Shown here: positions 10,241 through 21,633 of the stretch, in pieces
Numbering within the stretch: position 1 is the stretch's first letter
Layout: every line of letters starts with the position of its first letter
Assembly: GCF_029852145.1 (NCBI RefSeq)
Contig: NC_079973.1
Coordinates: 12,296,385-12,360,384, forward strand
Length of the DNA: 64,000 bases
Origin: Microplitis mediator
Lineage: Eukaryota > Arthropoda > Insecta > Hymenoptera > Braconidae
Reading direction: 5' to 3'
Notes under the pieces: model-generated
What the model was told of the DNA's origin: nothing
Databases searched by the model: none
The model's input: only the letters and a program-made list of their open reading frames with translations
Made by a program: the position numbers and the translations under genes

Positions 10241-11284
10241 CCCGAGTCAAAACACAAATTCTAGTTTAGTCCTCAAAAGCCTCAATTCGCGGTAAGAAAT
10301 ATTTTGCGGATATCACTATGCCAGTATGGGCGTGAACTCCATGCTGTATGGTATCGAAGATTTTTATAGGTTATGAAATTGTATGCGTAGATGATTCAAC
10401 CATTGCGGAAATAGTAACATTGGTAATAGTTATTGCGGACGCCGCAATGTCAATATGGCCGCCAGGCCCATACTGCGTTGCCGTATCCACAATGCTTGTG
10501 GCCGATAAACCTAGTCTAACGATATCTGTATAGTTTTGGTGGTAATACGAAAGTTTACATTGATTGACACACCAGAAATTATGGCGGGAAAAACTAGTAG
10601 TATTGTGCCGTCGGCATTGTAGTATGGGTCTCAGCCATGCTGGTATGGTCTCAAGGCAGATACTAAAACAGTATGTGAAATATTCGAAGACAGTATTGTA
10701 ACGAGTCCCAGAAGTATGGCGTTATTTAATATACTGTATAGTACTGGAGCTATTGTATTGTTCACACGTATGCATAACAGGCACGGCGAAACAGCATGGC
10801 CCTGAGACCCATATTACAATGTCGACGGCACAATGCTACTAGTTTTTTCCGCCATAATTTCTGGCGTGTCAATCAATGTATACTATCGTATTACCACCAA
10901 AACTATATAGATGTCGTTAGACTAGGTTTATCGGCCAGAAGCAATGTGGATACGGCAATACAGTATGGGCCTGATGGCCATACTGACATTGCGGCGTCCG
11001 CGACAACTATTGCCAATGTTACTATTGCCAATGTTACTATTCCCGCAATGGTTTAATCATCTATGCATATAATTTTATAACCTAAAAAAATCTTCGATAC
11101 CATACAGTATGGCGTTCGAGCCCATACTGGCATAGTGATATCCGCAAAATATTGTACCGTGTACTTTGAGGACTAAACTAGGATAACTTTTTATAATGTT
11201 GCCAATCTTAAAATTCTAAATTGATTCTCAAAAACCTCATTGAGAACTTTGAGACTTAAATCCGAATTTGTGTTTCGACTCGGG
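10241..11284. mobile_element. Long inverted-repeat element with CCCGAGTC ends and GCCATACTG words
   Basis: CCCGAGTCAAAACACAAATT at 10241 is inverted at the right end, closing at 11284. Inside, most of the left half (10290-10620) matches the right half inverted (10780-11150), including GCGGACGCCGCAATG and CCATACTG/CAGTATGG words. The open frames in both halves are products of this symmetry, not genes. A partial second copy lies at 34880-35117. Confidence 0.6.
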
Positions 11285-12185
11285 AATTCATATGAAAACA
11301 AATATTTTAATTTATCAATCTCATGCTTGTCAGAACATGCAGATTCTATTTGTTTTATTTTCTTCTTTTCAATTAACAATGTGTTATCTAAAGGAAGTGG
11401 AATAAGAATAAATTTAACATATAAACTAGAGAATTAACTGTCTTCTGCAGTACTCCTGCAGTCAGCGACAGAGTGATACTACTGTGCTTGTGGCAGAGCG
11501 TGGAAGAACGGTACACAATAAAATATATACGCTTGAGCGGTAACGATGCTACATTTCAGCAATAACAAGTAAAACCACCTAAGAATTTATTACGTCTCGC
11601 GTTATGAAAATTTTCTCATTACATAAGACATTTTAGGAAATTAATTTTATATTACATTCAATTATAAATTTTTCTGTATGTGCTGAATCGAATTATTAAC
11701 TTTTCTTTATGGAATAAATTAATTTCTATTAAAACTATATTATTGATAATGTAATTATGTGACAAAATAACTCAGCAATCTACATAAAAAAAAAAAAAAT
11801 TTAATGAATGAGCTTAACTCATAGATAGAATTTCTATTTAGGAGAAATAAGAGTAAGCATTTTTTTGTCATTATATAACTTTACCGTTGTTTGGTGAAAT
11901 CCACGTAATTAAAGGATCAAATTAATGAGTTTAAGTGCTGATAATGTATAGAACGTGCTCATGCACTTGAAACAACTATATGAATAAATATAATAAAGAT
12001 GAGAAATTGTTTGCTATACAAATCTGTATAATTACTTCAGTCAACATTTCAACCCTAACAAAAAAAAAAAAAATAAACAGCAAACATGATTAAATAATTT
12101 ATCAAATTCAACAGACGATAAATAATCTTTTCATTTTATAGAACAATTTTATACTACATTGTGTAAGAAATAATGTATGGAAAGA
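11285..12185. other. AT-rich DNA, nothing recognised
   Basis: Positions 11440-11580 are more balanced in base composition (TCTGCAGTACTCCTGCAGTC, a short palindrome), but no gene or repeat end is visible. Confidence 0.4.
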
Positions 12186-12189
12186 ACCT

Positions 12190-12570
12190 CCGTCATCTAA
12201 CAACCGTACGAATCAAGTAATTTTTACACAGTTAAGAATTGGTCACACTAATATGACACAATCATCTCATGACACGAGCACCTACCAATAAAAGCCTAAA
12301 ATGTAAATGAACACTAACAATCCAACATCTTCTAGTAGAATGTCCAGGCACCACAGACAGGACCATCAAGCTACCAACGGAAATAACAGATTGTTTAAAT
12401 GACAAAAACAATTTAATTACAGTTCTAAACCTGCTAAGAAACTTAAAATTGCTCAATAAAATATAATTCTCACATGTAAACTGTATCATATGAATACTAC
12501 TGAAGTCGCTCATGACCTTTGTTGTTTACGCGACTTTGAAAAAAATAAAAAAAAATAATAATAATAATTT
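12190..12570 (+). pseudogene. 3' remnant of a non-LTR retrotransposon
   Basis: With frameshifts, the plus strand reads LRIGHTNMT, then a segment resembling LVECPGTTD, then ITDCLNDKNNLITVLN and LRNLKLLN. This order (R-x-GH-T, a zinc-knuckle-like CP motif, then a helical tail) is typical of the region after the RNase H or reverse transcriptase domain in Jockey- and I-like elements. It ends in an (AAT)n tail at about 12555-12565. Several stops make it non-functional. The longest open frame on the opposite strand is a shadow. Confidence 0.5.
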
Positions 12571-12932
12571 TAAAATCACAGTATGAAATAATGTGGGTAG
12601 ATTTTAATTCGTAACATATAATTAGAGCTAAATCAGATTAAATTTACATAACAGGAGAATGGTATGAAAAATATTCAAAATAGATGATATCGAAAACAAC
12701 TACTCTCTTTATATAGACCAGGTAAAAAAATAATTTCGATTTCGGTGTTCGCTCATTTTTGTGTTTCTTAGAGGCAAAACAGTTTATAAGTTCAAATTAG
12801 TACACTGAGATAACTTAGGTCAATTAAAATAAATTAACAGAGGTTATCAGATATTTTCGGCTGAGTTTTGTTCAGAAACAAAATCTCAAAATATAAAATA
12901 CAGACCACACATTGATGCACTACTGTCTAATC
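12571..12932. other. AT-rich DNA, nothing recognised
   Basis: No coding frame, array or RNA feature is visible here. Confidence 0.4.
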
Positions 12933-12934
12933 TA

Positions 12935-13283
12935 CACGGAGAAAATTTTATGGTAAAAGTTACCATCAAGTTATAGTACAATTTTTAAACTGAATTATAT
13001 GATTGATAATATCATTTAAATTATTAATTAAACAATCTGAATGGTAGTGTCTACCATCTGTATGGTAAAGCTTACAATTATTTATGATAACCAGAAATTA
13101 TAACTGTTATTATCTAAAATAATTACTACTATTATAAAAAATCGTAATTCTCAATAACCTGATGGTAATGGTTACTATCAGCCAAAATAATGATGACCAT
13201 CTAAGCTAGTAAAAAATTAAAATATAAACATTATAGTCAGACGCTTATCTATGTGTAATTTGATTAACTGGGGAAGTGATTAA

Positions 13284-13330
<47 letters not shown>

Positions 13331-13832
13331 CATAACTACGGGGTCGCATACTCACCCGCATACATGCGCAGACTTACCCACACACATGTACGCACTTACC
13401 CGCACACCTGCACACACGCGCACACTTACCCGCACACATGCGCACACTCGCCCGCGAACATGCACACACACACACATGCAGACGGGTGCGCACACACCCG
13501 CGCGAACACATATACCCACGCACGTACACATGCACACACACGCGCGAGCGCACTCATGCACACACTCACGCGAGCACTCACACATTCTTATATAGTTAAA
13601 AATTTTTACAACTTTGAATGGTGAGAGTTACCATCTTTTATCGTAACAATTATAATTTTTAATAATTACAATTAGCATCTTCGATAGTAACCGTTACCAT
13701 CATCAATTGTAACTGTTATCATTTTCAATTGTAATACTGATCATTATAATCACTGAAAAATGTTATTACCATTTTAGATGGTTAAAATTACAATTTTTGT
13801 ATTGTAGATACAATAATTAATTTCTCCCCGTG
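12935..13832. mobile_element. TIR element, CACGG class, with GGTAA/TTACC words and a CA-repeat core
   Basis: The ends CACGGAGAAA and TTTCTCCCCGTG are flanked by TA (12933-12934 and 13833-13834). Words such as ATGGTAAAAGTTACCATC, TGGTAGTGTCTACCATC and TGGTAATGGTTACTATC crowd both flanks. The middle 300 bp is a CA-rich simple repeat. A right-half copy opens the window (1-183), and a left-end fragment lies at 47614-47645. Confidence 0.65.
13288..13588. repeat. CA-rich simple repeat
   Basis: (CA)n with CG-containing variants such as CACACATGCG. The long open frames on both strands (His/Thr-rich or Cys/Val-rich) are simple-sequence artefacts. Confidence 0.85.
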
Positions 13833-13834
13833 TA

Positions 13835-14276
13835 GCGAAGTACGCTTAAATTGTTTGACAATAGTCGTTTGCTTAAAAGAAAAACTCGGCCGAAGTTTCC
13901 ATTTACTGCACAAGTGCAACAAAGATCGTACCGTTCGTGGACTTGAGTGTAATAGAGAGAGAAGTACGAACCTCTGTTAAGAAAAACTCGAAAAAAAAAA
14001 ATTTTAACTAAAATTTGAGATGTTAATTTTATAGTGCGTAATTTTTCAATGTCGCAACTAATGTCCAGGCGAGATCCAGGCAAAACGTACTGCTTAGAAA
14101 ATGATAAATAATTTAAAAACTGACGTGACTAAGAGGAGTTAATAACTTGTTGAAATGAATATTTTTGCTTCTATTTAATTAATCCAGAGAAAAACGAATT
14201 ATATATGGCCCTGTATGACTTTACATAGCTTGATACGGCTATGTGTATATTTAACTGAATTACAAAAAAAATGATT
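13835..14276. other. Unassigned DNA
   Basis: Mixed composition with no recognised gene or repeat. It separates the CA-cored element from the GT repeat. Confidence 0.4.
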
Positions 14277-14465
14277 TTTGTTATTCTGTTTTTATGTGTG
14301 GGTGTCTGTGTGTGCGTGCATGAGTGCGCGTGCATGAGTGCGCGTGCAAGCGTGTGTGTGTGTGTGAGCGTGTTTGTACGAATGTGTGCATGTGTGTGTT
14401 CGGGTATATGCGTGCGTGTGTGCGTGTGTGTGCAAGTGCGCGATTGCGTGTGTGTGTGTGCGTAT
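14277..14465. repeat. GT-rich simple repeat
   Basis: Degenerate (GT)n with GTGCGTGCATGAGTGCGCGT repeated. The Cys/Val-rich open frame over it is not a gene. Confidence 0.8.
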
Positions 14466-14546
14466 CAACTGATCAGTAATGTAATACGCGAGTTTTTACT
14501 TTGATTTTATTTAGTAGAGTTATTTTTTCTTAATAATATTTTCAAA

Positions 14547-14690
14547 CCTCCTCTCCGGAGTGAATTTCACTCTGGAGGGATTAAATTAATAAAAAATTAT
14601 ATACTCCGCGAAAACTCCCCTTCGAAGCGAAATTTACTCCAAGGGGACTAAATAATTAAAAATTCATTCACTCCGAATTTAACCTCATAA
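14547..14690. repeat. Iterated CTCC..GGAG hairpin words
   Basis: CTCCGGAGTGAATTTCACTC followed by TGGAGG forms a hairpin. CTCCCCTTCGAAGCG and TACTCCAAGGGGAC are related words further on. It is a small motif-iterated block with no visible ends. Confidence 0.4.
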
Positions 14691-15410
14691 TCAGATCCTT
14701 TATAATAGAATTTGTGCTCTAAAATCATACTTTGTTAGATTTTATTTGATTGCGAGCGTTCAAAAACTAATAACTTTTTATCTGTTAAGATTACTAGAAA
14801 TACATATCAGAGTTATTTTTTGTTGAAAATTCACTTACCTACCAGAATATGTGCTTAAAGATTAGAATAAAAATTCATTCTGGAGGCTTATAAGGAAAAA
14901 GGAAAAAAAAGACGTGTATTATAGGACACCCGAGAGGAGCAAAGCGCCATTCACGTTATACATAAAACCCTAATTATTGATTAATATAATTTAATTTTGC
15001 TATAGAATTGCAAATAATTAATTTGAGATTTTTTGGAATACGGAAGTAAAAATAATAACAGTATCTTTTATATTAAATAGTAAATACTAAAAAGGAGGTT
15101 AATTACACTACACCACATGATTTTAAATACCTATGTACATAAATATGCACACATAACACAACACGATACGAGAAAGAACAGAGGAAACAGGCAGCGCTGC
15201 GCGTGGCAGTGCTATCTCTCTTGCTTATTTCCGTTGCACTTTTTCATAACATTTCACTTTTTCTGTGTTAGGTCCCCATCCCAAGCGCGAGTAAAGAAGC
15301 ATCGCTTCAAAAAAATTCTTCATGTGTTAATTATAACGAAAAACGGAAAATCGTTAAGCGTCTCTTAGACTTGAATATCGAGCTACGCTTTTAATAGTAT
15401 ATTACATACC
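14691..15410. other. Unassigned DNA
   Basis: AT-rich up to about 15110, then more balanced (15170-15370). The open frame at 15117 has no recognisable domain and I do not call it a gene. Confidence 0.4.
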
Positions 15411-15512
15411 TAGGCCAGTAAAACAAGAAAAGTCTCAGAGCACATGTAATTGTTGGCCGAGGCGAAGCCGAGGTTGACAAACATGTGGTCTGAGGCTTTC
15501 TTTTTTACTGGC
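15411..15512. repeat. Imperfect inverted repeat (GGCCAGTAAAA ends)
   Basis: GGCCAGTAAAACAAGAAAAG with CTCAGAGCACATGT pairs with ACATGTGGTCTGAGG and TTTTTTACTGGCC, around a GGCCGAGGCGAAGCCGAGG loop. The adjacent 15520-15620 repeats AAAGTTGCCACTTTC words, which recur near 46760. Confidence 0.5.
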
Positions 15513-15707
15513 CAAGGTGCGTATACTATTTTTCTGCTCGACGAAGTCGGAAAGTTGCAACTTCGTTCAGGGCAGCGGCCCGAAAGTTGCCACTTTCTGG
15601 CCGGAGGGCAGAAAAATTTTTTTTTTTTGGCCAGAAGAAAATTTTGAGATGATAAGAAAAAAAATTTTTTTTTCCGGAAGTCTCTAACATATATGTATTT
15701 ATGTGTA

Positions 15708-16103
15708 TTAGGGTGGGTCAAAAACCGTGAATATGTTTTTTTCATTTCCGATGTTGAAAAGTTGGTTGCTATAGACACCTTTAGAAAATTCTCACCAAAT
15801 ACACGGAAAGAAAATTCCACTAAAATTTACGATGTTAACATCGTAATCGTAGACTATACTGTTATTAGCATCAATTTTCAAATGTCTCATTTAAAAATTT
15901 ACTATGCAGGTTACATTTTTTACTACTCAACATCATAAACAACTTCGGGATCACCTAAAATTGAAAAACTGCGATGCGGAGAATCTTCCGATTAACATTA
16001 AGAGCTCATCTTTGTTGATAATTTTCAACAGGTGCCTAGCAACTAACTTTTCAGTTGCAGAAATGAAAAACAAATACTCACGTTTTTTAACCCACCACAA
16101 TTT
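15708..16103. mobile_element. TIR element with GGGTGGGTCAAAAA ends
   Basis: About 75 bp at the left (GGGTGGGTCAAAAACCGTGA through AAAAGTTGGTTGCTA) is repeated inverted at 16027-16100. Related sequence begins at 30193. A fragment of another family is inserted at 15802-15945. Confidence 0.55.
15802..15945. repeat. Nested fragment of the ACGATGTTAACATCGT family
   Basis: CACGGAAAGAAAATTCCAC and ACGATGTTAACATCGTAATC match the left end of the element at 34100-34860. Only the left side is present; no right terminus is seen. Confidence 0.5.
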
Positions 16104-16767
16104 GTCAATTGTGTATCATTTTATGCTGTTTTAAACTCTTACCCGGGTCGAAAAATTTAATCTGATTTTAATCTAACTGGACGGTATTTGGACTACTCGG
16201 TCTGTTATTGAATAACTTCTATTAAATTTTTAATCTGTTTTTGATCCACCCGAACCGAAGAATTTGATCTGGTTTTAGCTTAATTGGACTATTTGATCTT
16301 TTTTGATCTTTTCTAAAAATTTTAAGCTGTTTTTGATCTGTTGTTTAAAAAAACAATTACGTTACGGGCAGACAAAACTAGATTAATTCTTGAACTTTAA
16401 AAAATTTTAGTTCTGAAAATTTGCAAGGACTAAACTAGATTAAATCATGGACTTATAATATTTTTATTCATGGGCAATATTTATAAAAAATATATTAAGT
16501 CACAGAATTGATTATGTTTTGTTTACTATTTATTTAGTGTCTTTTGTTTAAAAATGTCGACATCGTATTTTTTGGCAAGTCAGTTTCAGAAAATTTTTAC
16601 GATTAAAACAGACCTACTGCTCTTGGTTGCTCCATAGGCGCAGGCCTGTTTTTATCGTAATCATAGGCGTTCTGTCCCATTCTGACACAGTTACGATCAA
16701 ACCAGACCCGAAATAATAATAATGTAAAATATAACAATAATAGTAATATTATATTTAAAAATACCAA

Positions 16768-16792
16768 GCGACTCGGGTTTGAATCCCACTAT
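16768..16792 (+). other. Isolated tRNA B-box-like sequence
   Basis: GGGTTTGAATCCCAC fits the T-arm consensus. The 5' half of a tRNA is absent, so it is a tRNA-derived fragment at best. Confidence 0.25.
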
Positions 16793-17150
16793 GGTCATGT
16801 ATTTTTTTTTTATAATTTTTCATTTAAATAGCATAACATTATTCATAGTTGCTAATAATAATTATTAGTTGTATTACGTATTGATCATAATTATATAATG
16901 CTTCATTAAAATTAATATTGATAAATACATAATATAAAAAAAAACTATCATGTTATTTGCGATTCAAAATCAGGATTAAGAAGCAAAATTTTTATTTTTT
17001 TTTTACTCTGGACCGTATTTGGAGATAGGACGTTATAGATTCAAGGTCAGGAGAGGTGACTTTTGTTCGTTTCATAGAGATATAATCACACTACACACTT
17101 AGATATTACACATACGCTTAACTTATTAAATATCAATTATTAAATATTTT

Positions 17151-17222
17151 CGCCCTACCCGAGATTCGAGCCTACAACCTAACGCTCGCCAGACTATCGC
17201 TTTACCCCCTACGCTACGGCCG
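17151..17222 (-). tRNA. tRNA-like sequence, degenerate
   Basis: On the minus strand GTAGCGTAGGGGGTAAAGCG resembles an A-box and GGCTCGAATCT a B-box, spaced as in a tRNA of about 72 nt. The T-stem and acceptor stem pair poorly, so it is probably a pseudogene or SINE head and not a working tRNA. Confidence 0.3.
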
Positions 17223-17259
17223 ATATATTTGGATCCTGTCTGAGGTGGGTTTTAAGTTA

Positions 17260-17778
17260 CACTGTAAAAAAAGAGCGGTGTTAAAAATGGACTCGTTTTA
17301 ACTCCGCCCGGTGTAAAAATGAAATTACACCGGTGTAGGAGGAGTAATACACCGGTGTTACAAATACCGGTGTTAAATCGGGGTAACCGGTGTAAAAGCG
17401 GGGTAACAGGGGTAAAATTGGAGTAATGCCGGTGTAAAAGCGGGGTAATTCTGGTGTAAAAGCAGAGTAACAGGCGTAAAAGTGGAGTAATGCCGGTGTA
17501 AAAGCAAAGTAAATTGCGTCCGCTTGGAGTATTAACTTTAAAGATCATAAAACACAAGAAATGTCAGTTCGTTATGAAAATTAATAAAAAATTTCATTTA
17601 TTAACAAGTATAGTGATCGAGTAAGTAAAAATGTTCACAAAGTAAAATATTTTAACACCAGTCTAGAATATTTACACCGGCGGCGGCGTTATTTTCACAC
17701 CGCTTTCGGGGGTAAATTCAACACCGATAATTTTAACACCTACACCGCTTGGACTTACCCCGGTGATTTTCTACAGTG
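17260..17778. mobile_element. TIR element, CACTG class, with ACCGGTGTTA words
   Basis: CACTGTAAAAA at the left pairs with the right end TTTTCTACAGTG, and TA flanks both ends (17258-17259 and 17779-17780). Inside are more than ten copies of CCGGTGTAAAA/TTTACACCGG-type words. The open frame over it is a repeat product. Confidence 0.65.
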
Positions 17779-18021
17779 TAGTCGTAAAATAATAATAAGT
17801 CATAATAATAATAATAATGAATGAGTTAATAAATAATAATAATAGTACATCTTTTGATAACCTTTACGATTAAAACGGTGCCGCTCAGGTCTGGATTAAT
17901 CGTATTTATTTTCCGAAACCGTCATCTACGCTCAAAACAGGTCACGTTTTAGGCGGTAAATGAGACTTTAAAGGGTTTGGAAACTTTTACGATTAAAACA
18001 GATCTGAGATTTCGACTCGGG

Positions 18022-19448
18022 TGACCAAAAATATGTTATCAATGTAAATAGTAATTATTTAATTGATAATTAAAACGTGAATAATTAAAGGATGGATATT
18101 AAAATTTATTGTCTATACAGGAAAAATTGATAGTTGTCCTTCAAAAATTGTAACTTAAACATTAAAGATTTATGATACATATTATACAATCTAAGTAACC
18201 TAAGAGTAACCTTTCTTATTTTTGATATACGTTAAGTCTCGAAAGAAAGAAAAATAACAGGAAACAAAATGAAAAAAAAAATAGAAAACATTTAGGGAAC
18301 GATTTAATACAGTCAAAAAAACTCATAGAAATAATGCGCGTTAATGTTACACTTTGTATATGTAATACATGTAATCAATAATAGTGTGGCTGAAAAACTA
18401 AGATTTTTTTCCACGAAATTTATCCGCGATTTAAGACACAAGCGATGGCTTAACGTTGAAATAGTAAGAGAATAAGTAACGTCTAAATCACGCTTTAAGT
18501 GATTGAAGACGAAGAAAAGAATAAAATTAAATAGTAATTCCACGTTTTTATCGCGATTAATATCCAATATTATTTATTATCAATGTCAATGAAAAGAAAT
18601 AGAAAGGCTTCAACAGATATTGTATTTAACGAAACGTCAAGCTAAAAGATATCTTGTACCCAGTAAGTTATCGTAAAGCAACATAGTTACGAATTCCAGT
18701 AAAATTATCCAAATATGAGGAAAGAATGAAATAAAATTGAAATAGAATACATGTATAGATCACGATTCACTACAGTAGTATCTTACATTGCATAACTACC
18801 CTCGTATACATTTATCTCGACGACGTTGAGCTTGGCTATAATCCTCTAACTTGACAAATCGTCTTGCTTTTCTTCAAGTATATGAAGCTCACAGGAGGTC
18901 TAAAAACTGCAGTTTTTATTTTACGATCTATGTCAGTATAAATGATGTTAAAATATTATTATAAAACACTTTCCTACCCATTTACGTTAGTAGCTGTACC
19001 TATTGACTTATGAAGTAGTTTTAAGAAAAATTAATAAATGTCGTTCGATAAAAATGAGTACTTATTATAATCACTAATTCGAAAAAAAATTTTTTAAATA
19101 ATTGATGCCGCGGTCAGCTCCAAAACTTGGTGTTGTCTTTGAATTGAAAAGAAGCGTACGCTGTTATTTTTTCGGGTTCAGTAATTAAAATATCTTATAA
19201 ATTCAATAAAATTTAATTTAATTGTAACAGCGTACATTCGATTCACTGAATTTTCTTAGAAAATATCGTTAAATAAAATTGAATTAAAAAAGAAATCATT
19301 TTTGTGGTACGATCTCTTTATTGAATTAATGAACTAATTTTATTGTGCGACAATCTATAGTAAATTTTGTGACAAGAGATGAAACAAGACGTTTCAAGGC
19401 TAGGGTGAGGTTGGCTGCCCGAGTCGCAGGCGAGTTACGAATTCGTTA
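18022..19448. other. AT-rich DNA, nothing recognised
   Basis: No coding, RNA or motif array is seen in this 1.4 kb. Positions 18785-18905 are less AT-rich but uninformative. Confidence 0.4.
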
Positions 19449-19545
19449 GGTTGTTTGCAGCATCGACTTGAAATTAGCTTGTTTTGACGGGCTGTAGAGA
19501 CACTGAAACTTTAAGTTTCGATGCTGATATCATGAAAAAAAACTT
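19449..19545 (-). repeat. Single end of the 7769-8250 inverted-repeat family
   Basis: GACTTGAAATTAGCTTG...GAGACACTGAAACTTTAAG...GATGCTGATATCATGAAAA matches the right end of 7769-8250 with mismatches. Confidence 0.55.
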
Positions 19546-20032
19546 GTGGAAACTTTAATTTTAATGAATTTTGAGAAAATTTAGTTTAATATTTTACGAG
19601 CTCTAAGATAAAAAAGTGAAAAAAATTTCTTTTTTTGCTCTTTTTTAATAACTTAGAAACTGCACTATAACAAATCGATATATATTCGGAGTGAACTTTT
19701 AATCTGAATTTACTTCGTCACTCATCGAAGCTCCAGAGTTTTATAAAAAATCACTTCGTGTAGGGAGCAGGGAGGGTGGGATGAAATGAGACAATGGGGT
19801 AGATTCAGACATTAAATTTTTCATAAGTGTGGGTGTTAAAATGGGACACTGCTTTTTAAGATGAAACAGACCGATTTCGAGAGCTATTTAGATCTCAGTC
19901 TTGGTAAATACTTTCGATTGTCGAAAATCGTGATCAAATCATTTAGTTGGTTCCGAAGATATTGTGAAATACAAATTAAAACATCGACATCAGTTCAATA
20001 TTTAAGTTGCGAACGTCGTACCAAATTCATTG
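19546..20032. other. AT-rich DNA with a GGGTGGGATGAAATGAGAC word block
   Basis: Positions 19765-19860 (GGGAGGGTGGGATGAAATG, AAAATGGGACACTGC) resemble a degenerate left end of the GGGG..CCCC element class. The open frame at 19861 has no recognisable domain. Confidence 0.3.
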
Positions 20033-21633
20033 CACGGAAAGAAAATTATGGGAACTTTTGCTTTGCAATATGGAAATAGTTCTCATAATGGTATAGGAAT
20101 TGTACCCATACGATTATAGGGATGGTTCCCATAATATAATCCCCATAAAACCAACGCAAATTCTGCAAGTTCTTATCGTATTTCTTGCGACAGACAGGCA
20201 ATGAATTGGACACCAACGTGGTATATGAGGACCTTCAGATCAGTTACCTAGCAAATTTAAGGCAAGTTAACGACAATTCGTTCTTTTAGAAGGTAATCAA
20301 CGGGTACATTGACTCCCCAGAAATACTTGAACAGTTTAAATTTATCTGCCCCAAAACGAGCCTACGACATAGCCGGCTACTAAATCCTATACAAAATCCT
20401 CCAAAACCTATGTCCGTTTTGGGCCTATCAACAGATTATCTAACTTGGTCAATGCTATCTGCTTGGATGTAAACTTCTTTGATTGTCCCTACCCGTCCTT
20501 CAGGACGTCTGTCAAAAAGCTGGTACTGGAATACAACGACTAACCACAAACCCCTCCACGTGCGATCTTTTTTATCTTTTTGTCTTTATAATCTCAGTGT
20601 AGCTCTATTACAATCCATCGATTATAGCGTTAATTCGCCTGTTATTCCCTTTTCATATTATATGTAAATTGTTATTGTATATTGCCGATTGGCGTTAAAT
20701 AAATAAATATATGGAAATAGTTCCCATAGTAGTATGGAAATAGTTTCCATAACATTATGGAAATTATTCCTATAATATTATGGGAACCATTCCCATAATA
20801 TCATAAAATTTTTTTTTTGCAAAATAGTGTAGAAATTTCCCTCATGATTTGGAGAGATTCGAATGGAGCTTCTTCGACGCTAATTTGTTAAAAATTTTAA
20901 TGTTTTTGCCAAATACGATTTTTTTTTTAATGTTTGAATTTTTATTTTCATATTAAATAACATTTCTGTGTATTGTAGAAGTGATTACTCCACTTTTCAT
21001 GAAATTAATTTTTTCATGATAGTATGGGAACCATTCCCATAATATTATAGGAATGGTTCCTATAATGGTATGGGAACAGTTTCCATTATTTTATAGGAAT
21101 GATTCCCATATGGTATAGGAACTATTCCAATAGCATTATGGGAATCATCCCTATAATATTATGGGAATAGTTCCCACACTATTATAGAAACCGTTCCTAT
21201 AATGTTATGGGAATGATTTCTATAAAATATAGGGTTCATTCTTATATATTATAGGAGTGATTCCCATTATATTATTGGAATAATTCCTACAAATTATACG
21301 AACCAGTCCTATAATTTTAGGAGCCAATCCTATAAAATATAGGGTTCATTCTTATATATTATGGGAATGATTCCCATTGTATTATTGGAACAATTCCAAT
21401 AAATTATAGGAACTAGTCCTACAATTTTAGGAACCAGTCTTACAATTGTAGGAACCATTTCTATAAGGACATGGGTAGCATTCCCATAATTATAGGAACT
21501 GTTCCTATAATTATGGGAAACATTTCTATAATCATAGGAACTGCTGCCATAATTTATGGTCATAGTTCCTATGTTGATATAGGAAAAAATTTTATAGAAT
21601 TATGGGAACCTTTTCCATAATTTCCTTTCCGTG
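20033..21633. mobile_element. TIR element, CACGG class, with TATGGGAAC..TTCCCATA words
   Basis: The ends CACGGAAAGAAAATTATGGG and CCATAATTTCCTTTCCGTG are inverted repeats. The interior holds roughly forty short words of the type ATAGGAAC or TTCCCATAAT on alternating strands, mainly 20690-20800 and 21020-21600. Flanking dinucleotides differ (TG and TA). A retrotransposon remnant sits inside at about 20150-20711. Confidence 0.6.
20150..20711 (+). pseudogene. 3' remnant of a non-LTR retrotransposon nested in a TIR element
   Basis: The plus strand encodes NGYIDSPEILEQFKFICPK followed by SLRHSRLLNP, a pattern like the end of Jockey/CR1-type polyproteins (a KLLNG-IDSPELL-type helix, then a P-x(5)-R-S motif). 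The tail ends GGCGTTAAATAAATAAATA, a short A-rich repeat as expected of a retrotransposed 3' end. There are frameshifts and stops. Its position inside the motif array means it inserted later. Confidence 0.5.

Larger units (their letters stand above)
16142..18021. repeat. Composite region between CCCGGGTCG and CGACTCGGG ends
   Basis: The left side (CCCGGGTCGAAAAATTTAAT, GATTTTAATCTAACTGGA) matches in inverse the block at 38690-38952, so that end is a real repeat terminus. The right end CGACTCGGG at 18013-18021 is similar, but its flanking base pair differs. Words TTTACGATTAAAACAG recur at about 16600, 17865 and 17990. It contains tRNA-like pieces and the element at 17260-17778. Confidence 0.4.

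Noticed and set aside
13326..13624. Long His/Thr- and Cys/Val-rich open frames over CA and GT repeats (also 14271 and 47157)
   Set aside because: Simple-sequence translation with no coding signal.
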